Positions 41,734 through 50,313 of a stretch of DNA of 64,000 nucleotides are shown here, in pieces (the first letter of the stretch is position 1; every line of letters starts with the position of its first letter). Source of the stretch: Micromonospora saelicesensis (GTDB taxonomy: Bacteria; Actinomycetota; Actinomycetes; Mycobacteriales; Micromonosporaceae); contig NZ_FMCR01000005.1 in assembly GCF_900091575.1 (NCBI RefSeq), positions 62,001-126,000 on the forward strand, given 5' to 3'. The notes beneath the pieces are model-generated. The model was not told the origin of the DNA. It made no database searches and was given only the letters and a program-made list of their open reading frames with translations. The position numbers and the translations under genes are program-made.

Positions 41734-42959
41734 CGGTCCCCGCCCTCCGCGTCGTACGGCAACTCGGCCGCCACCGCGTAACCCCCGTCGGGCAGCGGCC
41801 CGGCGGTGAACGTACCGCCCAGCGAGGTGGCCCGCTCCCGCATGCCGGTCAGCCCGTGCCCGGAGCCGCCGTCGGCGGTCGGTCGGACCTCGGCCGGTGA
41901 GTTCTCGACGCGTACCCCCAGGCCGGATCGACCGGTGCGGACGGTGACCCGCACCGCGGCGCCGGCAGCGTGGCGGGCCGCGTTGGCCAGGCCCTCCTGG
42001 ACGATGCGGTACGCGGCCAGCCCGACCGGCGCGGGCACCCGGTCGTCGTCCACCGGCTCGACGTCCAGGGTCACCGGCAGCCCGGCCCGGCGTGCCGCGT
42101 CCACCATCGCGCCCAGGTCGGTGAGGTCCGGCTGCGGCGCGGTCTGCGGCCCGCTCGTCTCGCTGCGCAGCACTCCCAACAGCCGCCGCATGTCGGTGAG
42201 CGCGTTGCGGGCCGACGCGGCGATGGCGACGAACTCCGCGGCTGCCGGGGCCGGCACGTCCGTCAGCCGGTACGGGGCGGTCTCTGCCTGCACCGCGATC
42301 AGTGACATGTGGTGGGCCACCACGTCGTGCATCTCCCGCGCGATGCGGGTGCGTTCCTCCAGCACCGCGCGGCGCTCCTGCTCCCGCTCGCTCAGCTCGG
42401 CCTGCGCCGCCAGCGCGTGCCGGGACAGCCGGTTGCGGCGGATCAGGTCGCCGACGATCGCCAGCGCGCCGAGCAGCAGCAGGACGGGGACCCGGTTGTC
42501 GGGATGGACCAGGGTGAGCACCGGCACCGTGCTGATCGCCACCACCCAGACCAGCACCGGCCGGTCGACACGTGCGACGACCACCGCCAGCACCGCGATC
42601 GACCCGAGCGCCAGCGGCGGGGTCCACGGCCAGGCCTGGTCGTCCGGGGCGTTGAACGTGCAGATCAGCAGGGCCAGCACCGTCAGCCGCCAGGCCAGCA
42701 GCGGACGTCGGGGCAGCGCCAGCAGCGGCGCCACCGTCATCGCCGCGAACAGCAGCGCGATCGGCGGAGCCAGGCCCCAGTCGCTCTCCACCGTCAACGT
42801 GATCAGGAAGAGGCCGAGCGCGGCGAGCAGGCCGACCGGCGCGGCGTAGCGGGCCGGCCCGGGCCAACGGGCCAGCAGCGGCCGTTCGGGCCGGGCGTCC
42901 GGGCCGAGCACTGTCTGCCGCAGGGCCCGCAGGGCCACCGCGATCGGATGCCGGTTCAC
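41730..42959 (-). CDS. Sensor histidine kinase (HisKA_3 type)
   Basis: About 409 residues. Four or five membrane helices without a large external domain, then the dimerisation/phospho-acceptor helix REMHDVVAHHMSLIAVQAE with the His, and an HATPase domain (AYRIVQEGLANAARHA; GHGLTGMRERATSLGG). NarL-type partner to the response regulator. Start is uncertain: GTG 42959 gives VNRHPIAVALRALRQ; a frame from GTG 43001 adds 14 residues without a ribosome binding site. It is divergent from fabG. Intramembrane-sensing kinases of this kind usually respond to envelope stress. Confidence 0.88.
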   Translation of the reverse strand: MNRHPIAVALRALRQTVLGPDARPERPLLARWPGPARYAAPVGLLAALGLFLITLTVESDWGLAPPIALLFAAMTVAPLLALPRRPLLAWRLTVLALLICTFNAPDDQAWPWTPPLALGSIAVLAVVVARVDRPVLVWVVAISTVPVLTLVHPDNRVPVLLLLGALAIVGDLIRRNRLSRHALAAQAELSEREQERRAVLEERTRIAREMHDVVAHHMSLIAVQAETAPYRLTDVPAPAAAEFVAIAASARNALTDMRRLLGVLRSETSGPQTAPQPDLTDLGAMVDAARRAGLPVTLDVEPVDDDRVPAPVGLAAYRIVQEGLANAARHAAGAAVRVTVRTGRSGLGVRVENSPAEVRPTADGGSGHGLTGMRERATSLGGTFTAGPLPDGGYAVAAELPYDAEGGDR

Positions 42960-43053
42960 CACCCGGAGGCTACGGGCCGACCCCGCCACGAGGCGTGCCA
43001 CCAGGGGTTGATCCCGGTGTCGTACCCCAGTGTGACGCGACTCCCGTTAGCGC

Positions 43054-43067
43054 TTACCTGCCGGTAA
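43054..43067 (+). promoter_or_regulatory. Operator candidate before fabG
   Basis: TTACC-N4-GGTAA is a perfect 5-bp dyad that extends imperfectly to GCGxTTACC...GGTAACGC. TAGGCT follows at 43072-43077 and could be the -10 box, with the fabG Shine-Dalgarno site (AAGGGGG) at 43104. The site would overlap the -35 region, so a repressor of fatty-acid synthesis is plausible. Confidence 0.45.
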
Positions 43068-43114
43068 CGCCTAGGCTCCGACGCGTCCGTGCTGACCATT
43101 CGCAAGGGGGAACA

Positions 43115-43819
43115 GTGGCCCGTACCGTGCTGGTGACCGGGGGCAACCGGGGAATCGGCCTGGCCATCGCGCAGGCCTTCGCCAAGCAGGGCGACCGGGT
43201 GGCGGTCACCCACCGCAGCGGCGAGGCACCCGACGGGCTGTTCGGCGTACGCGCCGACGTCACCGACGCCGCCTCGATCGACGCCGCGTTCGCCGCCGTC
43301 GAGGCCGAGCTGGGTCCGGTCGAGGTGCTGGTCGCCAACGCCGGCATGACCGCCGACACGCTGCTGCTGCGGATGTCCGAGGAGCAGTTCACCGACGTGG
43401 TGGACACCAACCTCACCGGCGCGTTCCGGGTCGCGAAGCGGGCCTCCGGCAAGATGCTCCGCGCCAAGTGGGGCCGCATGATCTTCATCTCCTCGGTGGT
43501 CGGCCTCGCCGGCGGCGCCGGGCAGGTCAACTACGCCGCCAGCAAGGCCGGCCTCGTCGGCGTCGCCCGCTCGATCACCCGGGAGCTGGGCAGCCGCAAC
43601 ATCACCGCGAACGTGGTGGCACCCGGCTTCATCGACACCGACATGACCGCCGGCCTCTCCGGCGACCGCAAGGCGGAGATCCTCAAGTCCATCCCGGCCG
43701 GCCGGATGGCCAGCCCGGACGAGGTCGCCGCCGTGGTCACCTGGCTGGCCTCGGACAGCGCCGGGTACGTCTCCGGCGCCGTCATCCCGGTCGACGGCGG
43801 CCTCGGCATGGGCCACTAA
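43115..43819 (+). CDS. fabG: 3-oxoacyl-ACP reductase FabG (MabA-like)
   Basis: NADPH-dependent reduction of beta-ketoacyl-ACP in fatty-acid elongation. 234 residues, short-chain dehydrogenase fold: TGGNRGIG (cofactor), NAG at VANAGMTAD, catalytic Ser in ISSVVGLAG, and YAASKAG (Tyr, Lys). GTG 43115 follows AAGGGGG. It is followed after 27 nt by the enoyl reductase gene, then hemH. Same order as fabG1-inhA-hemH in Mycobacterium tuberculosis, which supports the assignment over other SDR enzymes. Confidence 0.95.
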   Translation: MARTVLVTGGNRGIGLAIAQAFAKQGDRVAVTHRSGEAPDGLFGVRADVTDAASIDAAFAAVEAELGPVEVLVANAGMTADTLLLRMSEEQFTDVVDTNLTGAFRVAKRASGKMLRAKWGRMIFISSVVGLAGGAGQVNYAASKAGLVGVARSITRELGSRNITANVVAPGFIDTDMTAGLSGDRKAEILKSIPAGRMASPDEVAAVVTWLASDSAGYVSGAVIPVDGGLGMGH

Positions 43820-43846
43820 CCCTTTTGACTACGGAGGAAATCAGCG

Positions 43847-44614
43847 ATGTCCGGACTGCTCGCCGGTAAGCGACTGCTCGTCACCGGTGTCATCACCGAC
43901 GCCTCGATCGCCTTCTCGGTGGCGAAGCTCGCTCAGGAAAATGGCGCGCAGGTCGTGCTCACCGGCTACGGCCGGCTCTCCCTGGTCGAGCGCATCGCCA
44001 AGCGGCTGCCCGAGCCGGCGCCGGTCATCGAGGTGGACGTCACCAACACCGAGCACCTGGCCGGCCTCGCCGACCGGGTACGCGAGCACGTCGACGGCCT
44101 CGACGGTGTCGTGCACTCGATCGGCTTCGCCCCGCAGAGCTGCCTGGGTGGCGGCTTCCTCGACGCGCCCTGGGAGGACGTGGCGACCGCCCTGCACGTG
44201 TCCACCTTCTCGTACAAGTCGCTGGCCATGGCGGCGCTGCCGCTGATGTCGCCCGGCGGCGCGGTGGTCGGCCTGACCTTCGACGCGACGAAGGCGTGGC
44301 CGGTCTACGACTGGATGGGTGTGGCCAAGGCCGGCCTGGAGTCCGCGTCCCGCTACCTGGCGCTGCACCTGGGCAAGCAGGGCATCCGCAGCAACCTGGT
44401 CGCCGCCGGGCCGCTGCGCACCATCGCCGCGAAGTCGATCCCCGGCTTCGACCAGTTCGAGGACGCCTGGGCCGAGCGGGCCCCGCTGGGTTGGAGCCTC
44501 ACCGACCAGGAGCCCGCCGCGCGGGCCTGCCTGGCGCTGCTCTCCGACTGGTTCCCGGCCACCACCGGCGAGATCGTCCACGTCGACGGCGGCTACCACG
44601 CCATCGGCTCCTGA
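43847..44614 (+). CDS. fabI: Enoyl-ACP reductase FabI (InhA-like)
   Basis: NADH-dependent last step of fatty-acid elongation, the target of isoniazid and triclosan in relatives. 255 residues: GVITDASIAFSVAKLAQENGAQV (cofactor), VHSIGFAPQS, catalytic Tyr/Lys in YDWMGVAKAGLE (Y-x6-K) and substrate loop AAGPLRTIAAKSIPGF. ATG follows GGAGG. Paired with fabG as in mycobacteria. Confidence 0.95.
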   Translation: MSGLLAGKRLLVTGVITDASIAFSVAKLAQENGAQVVLTGYGRLSLVERIAKRLPEPAPVIEVDVTNTEHLAGLADRVREHVDGLDGVVHSIGFAPQSCLGGGFLDAPWEDVATALHVSTFSYKSLAMAALPLMSPGGAVVGLTFDATKAWPVYDWMGVAKAGLESASRYLALHLGKQGIRSNLVAAGPLRTIAAKSIPGFDQFEDAWAERAPLGWSLTDQEPAARACLALLSDWFPATTGEIVHVDGGYHAIGS

Positions 44615-44714
44615 CGCCGCACCTTGACGCTCCCTGGTCACCGTCCACGTGATCTACGCGTCCGGACCAGGGGGCGTCGCCGGGACGTCCCGGCCGAGGG
44701 GCAAGAATGACCCC

Positions 44715-45743
44715 ATGTCGTACGACGCGCTGGTGCTGGTGTCCTTCGGCGGGCCCGAACGGCCCGAGGACGTGATGCCGTTTCTGCAGAACGTGACCCG
44801 GGGTCGGGGTGTGCCTCCCGAACGACTGGTCGAGGTCGCCGAGCACTACCAGCACTTCGGTGGGGTGTCCCCGATCAACCAGCAGTGCCGGGACCTGCTC
44901 GCCGCCGTCCGCGCCGACTTCGCCGCGCACGGTGTCGACCTGCCCGTCTACTGGGGCAACCGCAACTGGGACCCGATGCTCGCCGACACCATGACCCAGA
45001 TGCGCGACGACGGGATCACCCGGGCGCTGGCCTTCGTCACCAGCGCGTACGGCGGCTACTCGTCCTGCCGGCAGTACCAGGAGGACATCGCCGCCGCCCG
45101 TGCCGCCGTCGGCCCGGACGCCCCGGTGATCGAGAAGCTGCGTCAGTTCTGGGACCACCCCGGCTTCGTCGAGCCGCACGTCGACGCGGTCCGGGCGGCG
45201 CTGGGTCAGCTCGACCCGGCGAAGCGGGACACCACCCGGCTGGTCTTCACCGCCCACTCCATCCCCAACTCGATGGCGGCGAACGCCGGCCCGCACGGCG
45301 GCCGGTACGAGGCGCAGCTGCACGAGACCGCCCGGCTCGTCGCCGCGGCCGCCGCACCCGACCTGGCGTACGACCTGGTCTGGCAGAGCCGCTCCGGCCC
45401 GCCGCAGGTGCCGTGGCTGGAACCGGACATCAACGACCACCTGGCCGCCCTGGCGCAGGGCGGCACCACCGCTGTGGTGGTCAGCCCGATCGGGTTCGTC
45501 TCCGATCACCTGGAGGTCGTGTGGGACCTGGACACCGAAGCGCTGGAGACGGCGAAGCAGCTCGGCCTGGACTTCGTCCGGGCCGGCACGCCGGGCACCG
45601 ACCCGCGCTTCGTGACCATGGTGCGTGAGCTGGTCACCGAGCGGACCGACCCGGACGGCGCGCAGCTACGCCGCCGCCTGGGCGAGCTGCCCATGTGGGA
45701 CACCTGCCCCACCGTCTGTTGCGTGCCGACCCGTCGCCCCTGA
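44715..45743 (+). CDS. hemH: Ferrochelatase (coproporphyrin type in actinomycetes)
   Basis: Inserts Fe(II) into the porphyrin at the end of haem synthesis; in actinomycetes the substrate is coproporphyrin III. 342 residues. Metal-site His in FTAHSIPNSM and Glu in DHLEVVWDLD; QSRSGPPQVPWLEPDI is diagnostic. Four Cys, at about 118 (YSSCRQY) and 331, 335 and 336 (DTCPTVCC), could hold the C-terminal [2Fe-2S] cluster described for actinobacterial ferrochelatases. It follows fabI by 100 nt. Confidence 0.95.
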   Translation: MSYDALVLVSFGGPERPEDVMPFLQNVTRGRGVPPERLVEVAEHYQHFGGVSPINQQCRDLLAAVRADFAAHGVDLPVYWGNRNWDPMLADTMTQMRDDGITRALAFVTSAYGGYSSCRQYQEDIAAARAAVGPDAPVIEKLRQFWDHPGFVEPHVDAVRAALGQLDPAKRDTTRLVFTAHSIPNSMAANAGPHGGRYEAQLHETARLVAAAAAPDLAYDLVWQSRSGPPQVPWLEPDINDHLAALAQGGTTAVVVSPIGFVSDHLEVVWDLDTEALETAKQLGLDFVRAGTPGTDPRFVTMVRELVTERTDPDGAQLRRRLGELPMWDTCPTVCCVPTRRP

Positions 45744-45758
45744 CCTCTGAGGATCATC

Positions 45759-46538
45759 ATGCATGACCGTAAGCCCGTGCAGAGTTGGCTGACCGACATG
45801 GACGGCGTGCTGGTGCACGAGGGCCAGCCGGTGCCCGGCGCGCCGGAGTTCATCAACCGGATGCGCGCCTCCGGCAAGCCGTTCCTGGTGCTGACCAACA
45901 ACTCGATCTACACCCCGCGGGACCTGACGGCCCGGCTCAGCCGGATGGGGCTGGACGTGCCGGAGGAGTCGATCTGGTCCTCCGCCCTGGCCACCGGCCA
46001 GTTCCTCGCCGACCAGCGGCCGGGTGGCACCGCGTACGTCATCGGTGAGGCCGGGTTGACCACGGCACTGCACGCCGTCGGCTACGTGTTGACCGACTTC
46101 GCCCCCGACTACGTGGTGCTCGGCGAGACCCGCACCTACAGCTTCGAGGCGATCACCAAGGCCGTCCGCCTGATCAACGACGGCGCCCGGTTCATCTGCA
46201 CCAACCCCGACGTGACCGGCCCGTCCGTGGAGGGCGCGCTACCCGCCGCCGGCTCGGTCGCCGCCATGATCTCCAAGGCGACCGGGGTCGAGCCGTACTT
46301 CGTCGGCAAGCCCAACCCGATGATGATGCGCTCGGCGCTCAACACCATCAACGCGCACTCGGAGAGCACCGCGATGATCGGTGACCGGATGGACACCGAC
46401 ATCCTGTGTGGCCTGGAGGCTGGGCTGGAGACCATCCTGGTGCTCACCGGGATCAGCAGTCGCACCGAGGCGGAGCGTTACCCGTACCGCCCGTCCCGGA
46501 TCATCAACTCGGTCGCGGACCTGCTCGACGAGATCTGA
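45759..46538 (+). CDS. HAD-IIA hydrolase (NagD-like)
   Basis: 259-residue haloacid-dehalogenase phosphatase. Nucleophile/acid pair in TDMDGVLVHEG, LTNNS second motif, and GDRMDTDI with CGLEAGLETILVLTG near the C-terminus, typical of NagD/p-nitrophenylphosphatase. ATG follows GAGGA and lies 15 nt after hemH, so they are co-transcribed. Substrate is likely a small sugar phosphate or nucleotide; unproven. Confidence 0.88.
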   Translation: MHDRKPVQSWLTDMDGVLVHEGQPVPGAPEFINRMRASGKPFLVLTNNSIYTPRDLTARLSRMGLDVPEESIWSSALATGQFLADQRPGGTAYVIGEAGLTTALHAVGYVLTDFAPDYVVLGETRTYSFEAITKAVRLINDGARFICTNPDVTGPSVEGALPAAGSVAAMISKATGVEPYFVGKPNPMMMRSALNTINAHSESTAMIGDRMDTDILCGLEAGLETILVLTGISSRTEAERYPYRPSRIINSVADLLDEI

Positions 46539-46607
46539 CCAGCCCGGTCGCCTCCGTGCCGGCGGTGGTGATCGTGCCGTCCCGGCGGCGCTCCGTGCGG
46601 AGGCCGG

Positions 46608-47402
46608 TCAGGGGCGCAGGGGGGCGTTGCAGGCGGCCACCAGCGCCTGCCGGCAGGCAGCGGTCAGGGGGCGAAGTGCCGCGTCCCGTTGCTGCGCCTC
46701 GTAGTTGTTGATCGCGCCGCCCGGGGCGGCGTGCCCGGCCAACGCCAGCACCCGGTCGAGCACCGCGGCCCGGGCGAAGAGCCGGCGGGCCCGCGGGTCG
46801 AAGCCCGGTGGGAGATCGGTGGTGCCGTCCGGGCGGCGGAGCGCGGCCAGCGCACCGGCCAGCTCGGGCCGCCACTGGGCCACGTCGAGGCGGGTCAGCA
46901 CGGCGGTCGTCTCGGCCAGCGCGGCGGCCAACTCGGCCTCCGCCTCGGCGGCGCCAGGCAACGAGAGTGACGCGGCGGCTGCGTTGGCCGGCAGCGGGTA
47001 GACCCGCCAGAGCACCGTCTCGAAACAGTCTCCCGAGCCGGAGGTGTGCAGCCGCACCTGGGGGATCAGCCCGAGCCCGCCGGCGACCACCGCCTCGCCC
47101 GTGACCAGCGCCGCACCGGCGAAGTCGCCGGGGCCGGGCAGACCCCTCGGGTCGCCCGGCGCGGGCAGCACCAGGCGGATCTCGTCCGGGGAGAGCTTGG
47201 CCAGGGTGGGCAGCGCGGCGCCCAGCGGGACGTCGGTCCAGGTGCCCGGGGCGTCCGCAACGAGGTGTTCCTCGTCGCCGGCGATGGCGTCGGCGACCTC
47301 GTCGTAGGGCACCAACCCGGCGCGCCACGCGCGCACCCAGGCAACGAACCGGCTGGACCGGCGCGGCGCGAGTGTGGCCGCGCCCGTTGCGGGGGTGGAC
47401 AT
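46608..47402 (-). CDS. Conserved actinomycete protein of unknown function
   Basis: 264 residues, no signal peptide or membrane helix. Visible features: SSRFVAWVRAWRAGLVPYDEVADAI near the start, LPTLAKLSPDEIRLVLPAPGDP, VTGEAVVAGGLGLIPQVR, and an Ala/Leu-rich C-terminal helical half ending AALRPLTAACRQALVAACNAP. No known enzyme motif. By position, between hemH and NfeD, it may correspond to Rv1486c of Mycobacterium tuberculosis; that equivalence is inferred only from gene order. ATG 47402 or GTG 47423 could be the start. Confidence 0.7.
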   Translation of the reverse strand: MSTPATGAATLAPRRSSRFVAWVRAWRAGLVPYDEVADAIAGDEEHLVADAPGTWTDVPLGAALPTLAKLSPDEIRLVLPAPGDPRGLPGPGDFAGAALVTGEAVVAGGLGLIPQVRLHTSGSGDCFETVLWRVYPLPANAAAASLSLPGAAEAEAELAAALAETTAVLTRLDVAQWRPELAGALAALRRPDGTTDLPPGFDPRARRLFARAAVLDRVLALAGHAAPGGAINNYEAQQRDAALRPLTAACRQALVAACNAPLRP

Positions 47403-47562
47403 GCCGAAAGGGTACGTGGTCACGACCGGCCCTGTCTCGGCTGCCGCTCCGGTCGCCCGGCCTGCCCCCAACTGCCCTGTTCGCCCCAATCCCCGCCCCC
47501 TGTGGTCTGCGGTCAGAGGGCGGGGCGGTGTGTCGGGGGCCGGGGTGGGCGCGGGCTGGGTT

Positions 47563-47568
47563 TAGCGT
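47563..47568 (+). promoter_or_regulatory. -10 box of a leaderless promoter
   Basis: TAGCGT ends 7 nt before the ATG of the DUF3097 gene. The same hexamer and spacing occur before the PucR gene at 59143. No -35 box or ribosome binding site is evident. Confidence 0.5.
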
Positions 47569-47575
47569 GATCGAC

Positions 47576-48388
47576 ATGGCGGGGCGATACGGCGAGGACG
47601 TGTTGGCGGGCGACTGGCGACGGCGCAAGGTCACCCCCGAGGTGGACGCCGAACCGGATCTCGTGGTCGAGGATGCCGACTCCGGGTTCTGCGGAGCGGT
47701 GGTGGGCTTCGAGGCCGGCGCGGTGGTGTTGGAGGACCGGCACGGTAAACGGCGTAACTTCCCGCTGCTGCCGGCGGCGTTCCTGCTCGACGGCCGCCCG
47801 GTGACGCTGCGCCGTCCGACCCGGGCTGCGGTGCCGACGGCCCGTCGGCGGACCGCGTCCGGCTCGGTCGCTGTGGACAACGTCCGGGCCCAGGTGGCGA
47901 AGGCCAGTCGAATCTGGGTGGAGGGCATCCACGACGCCGCGCTGGTCGAGCGGATCTGGGGCGACGACCTACGGATCGAGGGCGTGGTGGTCGAGCCGTT
48001 GGACGGCATCGACGCCCTCGACGCCGAGGTACGCGACTTCGGCCCCGGCCCGACCCGACGGCTCGGCGTGCTCGTCGACCACCTGGTGCCGGGCAGCAAG
48101 GAGAGCCGGATCGTCGCCCGGGTGAACTCGCCGCACGTGCTGGTGACCGGGCACCCCTACGTGGACGTGTGGCAGGCGGTCAAGCCGGCCGCGTTGGGCA
48201 TCGCGGCCTGGCCGGTGGTGCCGCCGGGGCGGCCGTGGAAGGAGGGGGTCTGCGCGGCCCTCGGGGTGGCCGAGCCGGCCGACATGTGGCGGCACATCCT
48301 GTCCCGGGTGAACAGCTTCGCCGACGTGGAGACCCCTCTGATCAACGCCATGGAACGCCTCATCGACTTCGTCACCGAGCCGGCCTGA
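47576..48388 (+). CDS. DUF3097 family protein
   Basis: 270 residues, cytoplasmic. Family hallmarks: GRYGEDVLAGDWRRRKVTPEV at the start, SRIWVEGIHDAALVERIWGDDLR, VDHLVPGSKESRI and NSPHVLVTGHPYVDVWQAVKP. The middle part resembles a Toprim-like nucleic-acid enzyme segment, but the function is unknown. The TAGCGT box 7 nt before ATG supports a leaderless transcript and this start. It is divergent from the conserved gene at 46608. Confidence 0.85.
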   Translation: MAGRYGEDVLAGDWRRRKVTPEVDAEPDLVVEDADSGFCGAVVGFEAGAVVLEDRHGKRRNFPLLPAAFLLDGRPVTLRRPTRAAVPTARRRTASGSVAVDNVRAQVAKASRIWVEGIHDAALVERIWGDDLRIEGVVVEPLDGIDALDAEVRDFGPGPTRRLGVLVDHLVPGSKESRIVARVNSPHVLVTGHPYVDVWQAVKPAALGIAAWPVVPPGRPWKEGVCAALGVAEPADMWRHILSRVNSFADVETPLINAMERLIDFVTEPA

Positions 48389-48411
48389 CCGCACCCGTTC
48401 CTTCCCGCGGG

Positions 48412-49713
48412 TCAGGGGACCTCGTCCGGGCTGCGGGTGAAGACGAACGTGGCGATGTCGACCGCCTGCGCCCGTCCGTTGTCGTCGCGCAGCACCGACA
48501 GGATCTCGCCGTTCTCCGGGCCGGAACGTCCCCGCCAGCGGTCCGTCCCCTCGGCGGTGAACCGGCTCACCCGCTCACCGCGTACGTGGGCCACCAGGTC
48601 ACCCGCGTCCCAGCTCAGGTCCAGCGACGTGCCCATCCACCACCAGCGGCCGGTCAGCTCGCCCGACTCGGCATCCGGCGCGGCGGTGGCCGGCCGCCAC
48701 GGCTGCGGGAACGCCGGCTCGGCGTCCAGCACGGTGGTCAGCAGTTGACGGCCGAGCCCGGTGATCGGAAAGCCGTACGAGTTGGCGAAGCCGACCACGG
48801 CGGTACGGGTGGACCGGTGCACCAGGAGGGCGGCCACGTACCCGGGCATCGAGCCGCCGTGCCCGACGTACACGCGCTCGCCGTCGCGGTAGAGCTCCAG
48901 CCCCAGGCCGTGCCCGCCGGTCCAGGAGTCGAGGTCGCTGATCACCACGGGGGCACACATCTCGGTCAGCGTCTCGGCGGCCAGCACCGCCGGGTCGGGG
49001 TCGGCCAGGAACGCGGCCCAGCGGCCCAGGTCCTCGATCGTCGACCAGAGCTGCCCGGCGGGGGCCATGGCGCCGGTGTCGGTGCGGGGTTCCTCGCGCA
49101 ACGTGCCGTGCCAGGGATGGACGACGTAGCCGCGGGCGTACGGCTCGGTGGCCGCGTAGGTGGTGCGACGCAGGCCCAGCGGCGTGAGGATCCGTTCGTC
49201 GAGCAGATCGGCCCAGGGTGTCCCGGTGAGCCGTTCGAGCAACCCGCCGAGCAGCCCGTACGCCAGGTTGGAGTAGTGGTACGCGCGGTGCGGCGGGTAA
49301 GCGATCTTGTCGGCATCGACCTCGGCGAGCAGGGTGGTGAAATCGACGCCCGCCGCGCGCTCCCACCAGTCGCCCTCGGGTTCGCGTTGGATGCCGCTGG
49401 CGTGGCCGAGCAGTTGGCGCACTGTGAGCGCGCCCACACCGGTGCCCGGCAGGTGCTGCTCCAGCCGGTCGTCCAGGGCCAGTCGGCCGGCGTCGCGTAA
49501 CTGCATGATCAGGGTGGCGGTCATCGTCTTGCTGATCGAGCCCACGCGGTACTGCAGGTCGACATCCGGGCGGGGGTGTTCGCCGGCGACGGCCACGTGC
49601 GCCAGCGTGCCGTCGCGGACCACGCCCACCACCAGCGACGGGGTGTGACCGTCGGCCTGTGCCTGGGCGACCCGGGTGTCGATCTGTCGGGCGGTCTCGG
49701 GGAGCACTGTCAA
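48412..49713 (-). CDS. Serine hydrolase (class C beta-lactamase family)
   Basis: 433 residues without a signal peptide. Active-site Ser/Lys in GSISKTMTA (SxxK), Tyr in YHYSNLAYGLL (YxN) and HGG in VYVGHGGSMPGYV. Such enzymes include esterases and D-amino-acid peptidases; the extra C-terminal domain (about 330-433) is beta-rich. The start is TTG 49713 because GAGGAG lies 6 nt upstream; GTG 49707 is in frame but too far from it. A TTG start is rare and may lower expression. Confidence 0.85.
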   Translation of the reverse strand: MTVLPETARQIDTRVAQAQADGHTPSLVVGVVRDGTLAHVAVAGEHPRPDVDLQYRVGSISKTMTATLIMQLRDAGRLALDDRLEQHLPGTGVGALTVRQLLGHASGIQREPEGDWWERAAGVDFTTLLAEVDADKIAYPPHRAYHYSNLAYGLLGGLLERLTGTPWADLLDERILTPLGLRRTTYAATEPYARGYVVHPWHGTLREEPRTDTGAMAPAGQLWSTIEDLGRWAAFLADPDPAVLAAETLTEMCAPVVISDLDSWTGGHGLGLELYRDGERVYVGHGGSMPGYVAALLVHRSTRTAVVGFANSYGFPITGLGRQLLTTVLDAEPAFPQPWRPATAAPDAESGELTGRWWWMGTSLDLSWDAGDLVAHVRGERVSRFTAEGTDRWRGRSGPENGEILSVLRDDNGRAQAVDIATFVFTRSPDEVP

Positions 49714-49831
49714 CGGGATCTCCTCGGGTCGGGCCGCCGATTCGTGGTGTTTCTGACGGGCCGGAAAGGGTCTCGCAGAGCCTACTGATCTTCGCGGGAA
49801 GGTCGCGCGTGCATTTGCGTGTCACGATTGG

Positions 49832-50308
49832 GTGGTGGACGCCGTGGTGTGGATCGTTTTGGGTGTACTGCTGGCCGTCGCCGAGATCTTCACGACGACG
49901 CTATTTCTGATCATGTTCGGGGCCGGTGCGTTCGCCGCCGCCGGTGCGGCCGCCCTGGGCGCGCCGGTCGCCGTGCAGGCGCTGGTCTTCGCGGTGGTGT
50001 CGGCGTTGAGCCTGGTGGTGGTCCGACCGGTTATCCGGCGGCACAGCCGCTCCGCGCTGGAGAGCGGCGAGCAGCCGTTCGGCGTGGAGGCGATCGAGGG
50101 CTCCACGGCGCTGGTGCTGGAACGGGTGGACGCCGAGCAGGGTCTCGTCAAGATCGACGGTGAGCTGTGGAGCGCCCGGTCGTACGACACGACACAGGTC
50201 TACGACCCCGGTCAACGGGTTCGGGTGATAAAGGTCCGGGGCGCTACCGCCCTGGTGTGGCAGGACGATGTTTCTTCCGCCGGCGAGCTGCCGGAATCGA
50301 GAGGGTGA
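49832..50308 (+). CDS. NfeD-like membrane protein
   Basis: 158 residues: two or three N-terminal membrane helices (AVVWIVLGVLLAVAEIF; ALVFAVVSALSLVVVRP) and a C-terminal OB-fold domain (ALVLERVDAEQGLVKIDGELW). NfeD proteins partner with flotillin-type SPFH proteins, and here the SPFH gene follows, with start and stop overlapping or 5 nt apart. Equivalent of Rv1487 by order. Confidence 0.88.
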   Translation: MVDAVVWIVLGVLLAVAEIFTTTLFLIMFGAGAFAAAGAAALGAPVAVQALVFAVVSALSLVVVRPVIRRHSRSALESGEQPFGVEAIEGSTALVLERVDAEQGLVKIDGELWSARSYDTTQVYDPGQRVRVIKVRGATALVWQDDVSSAGELPESRG

Positions 50309-50313
50309 ACGTA

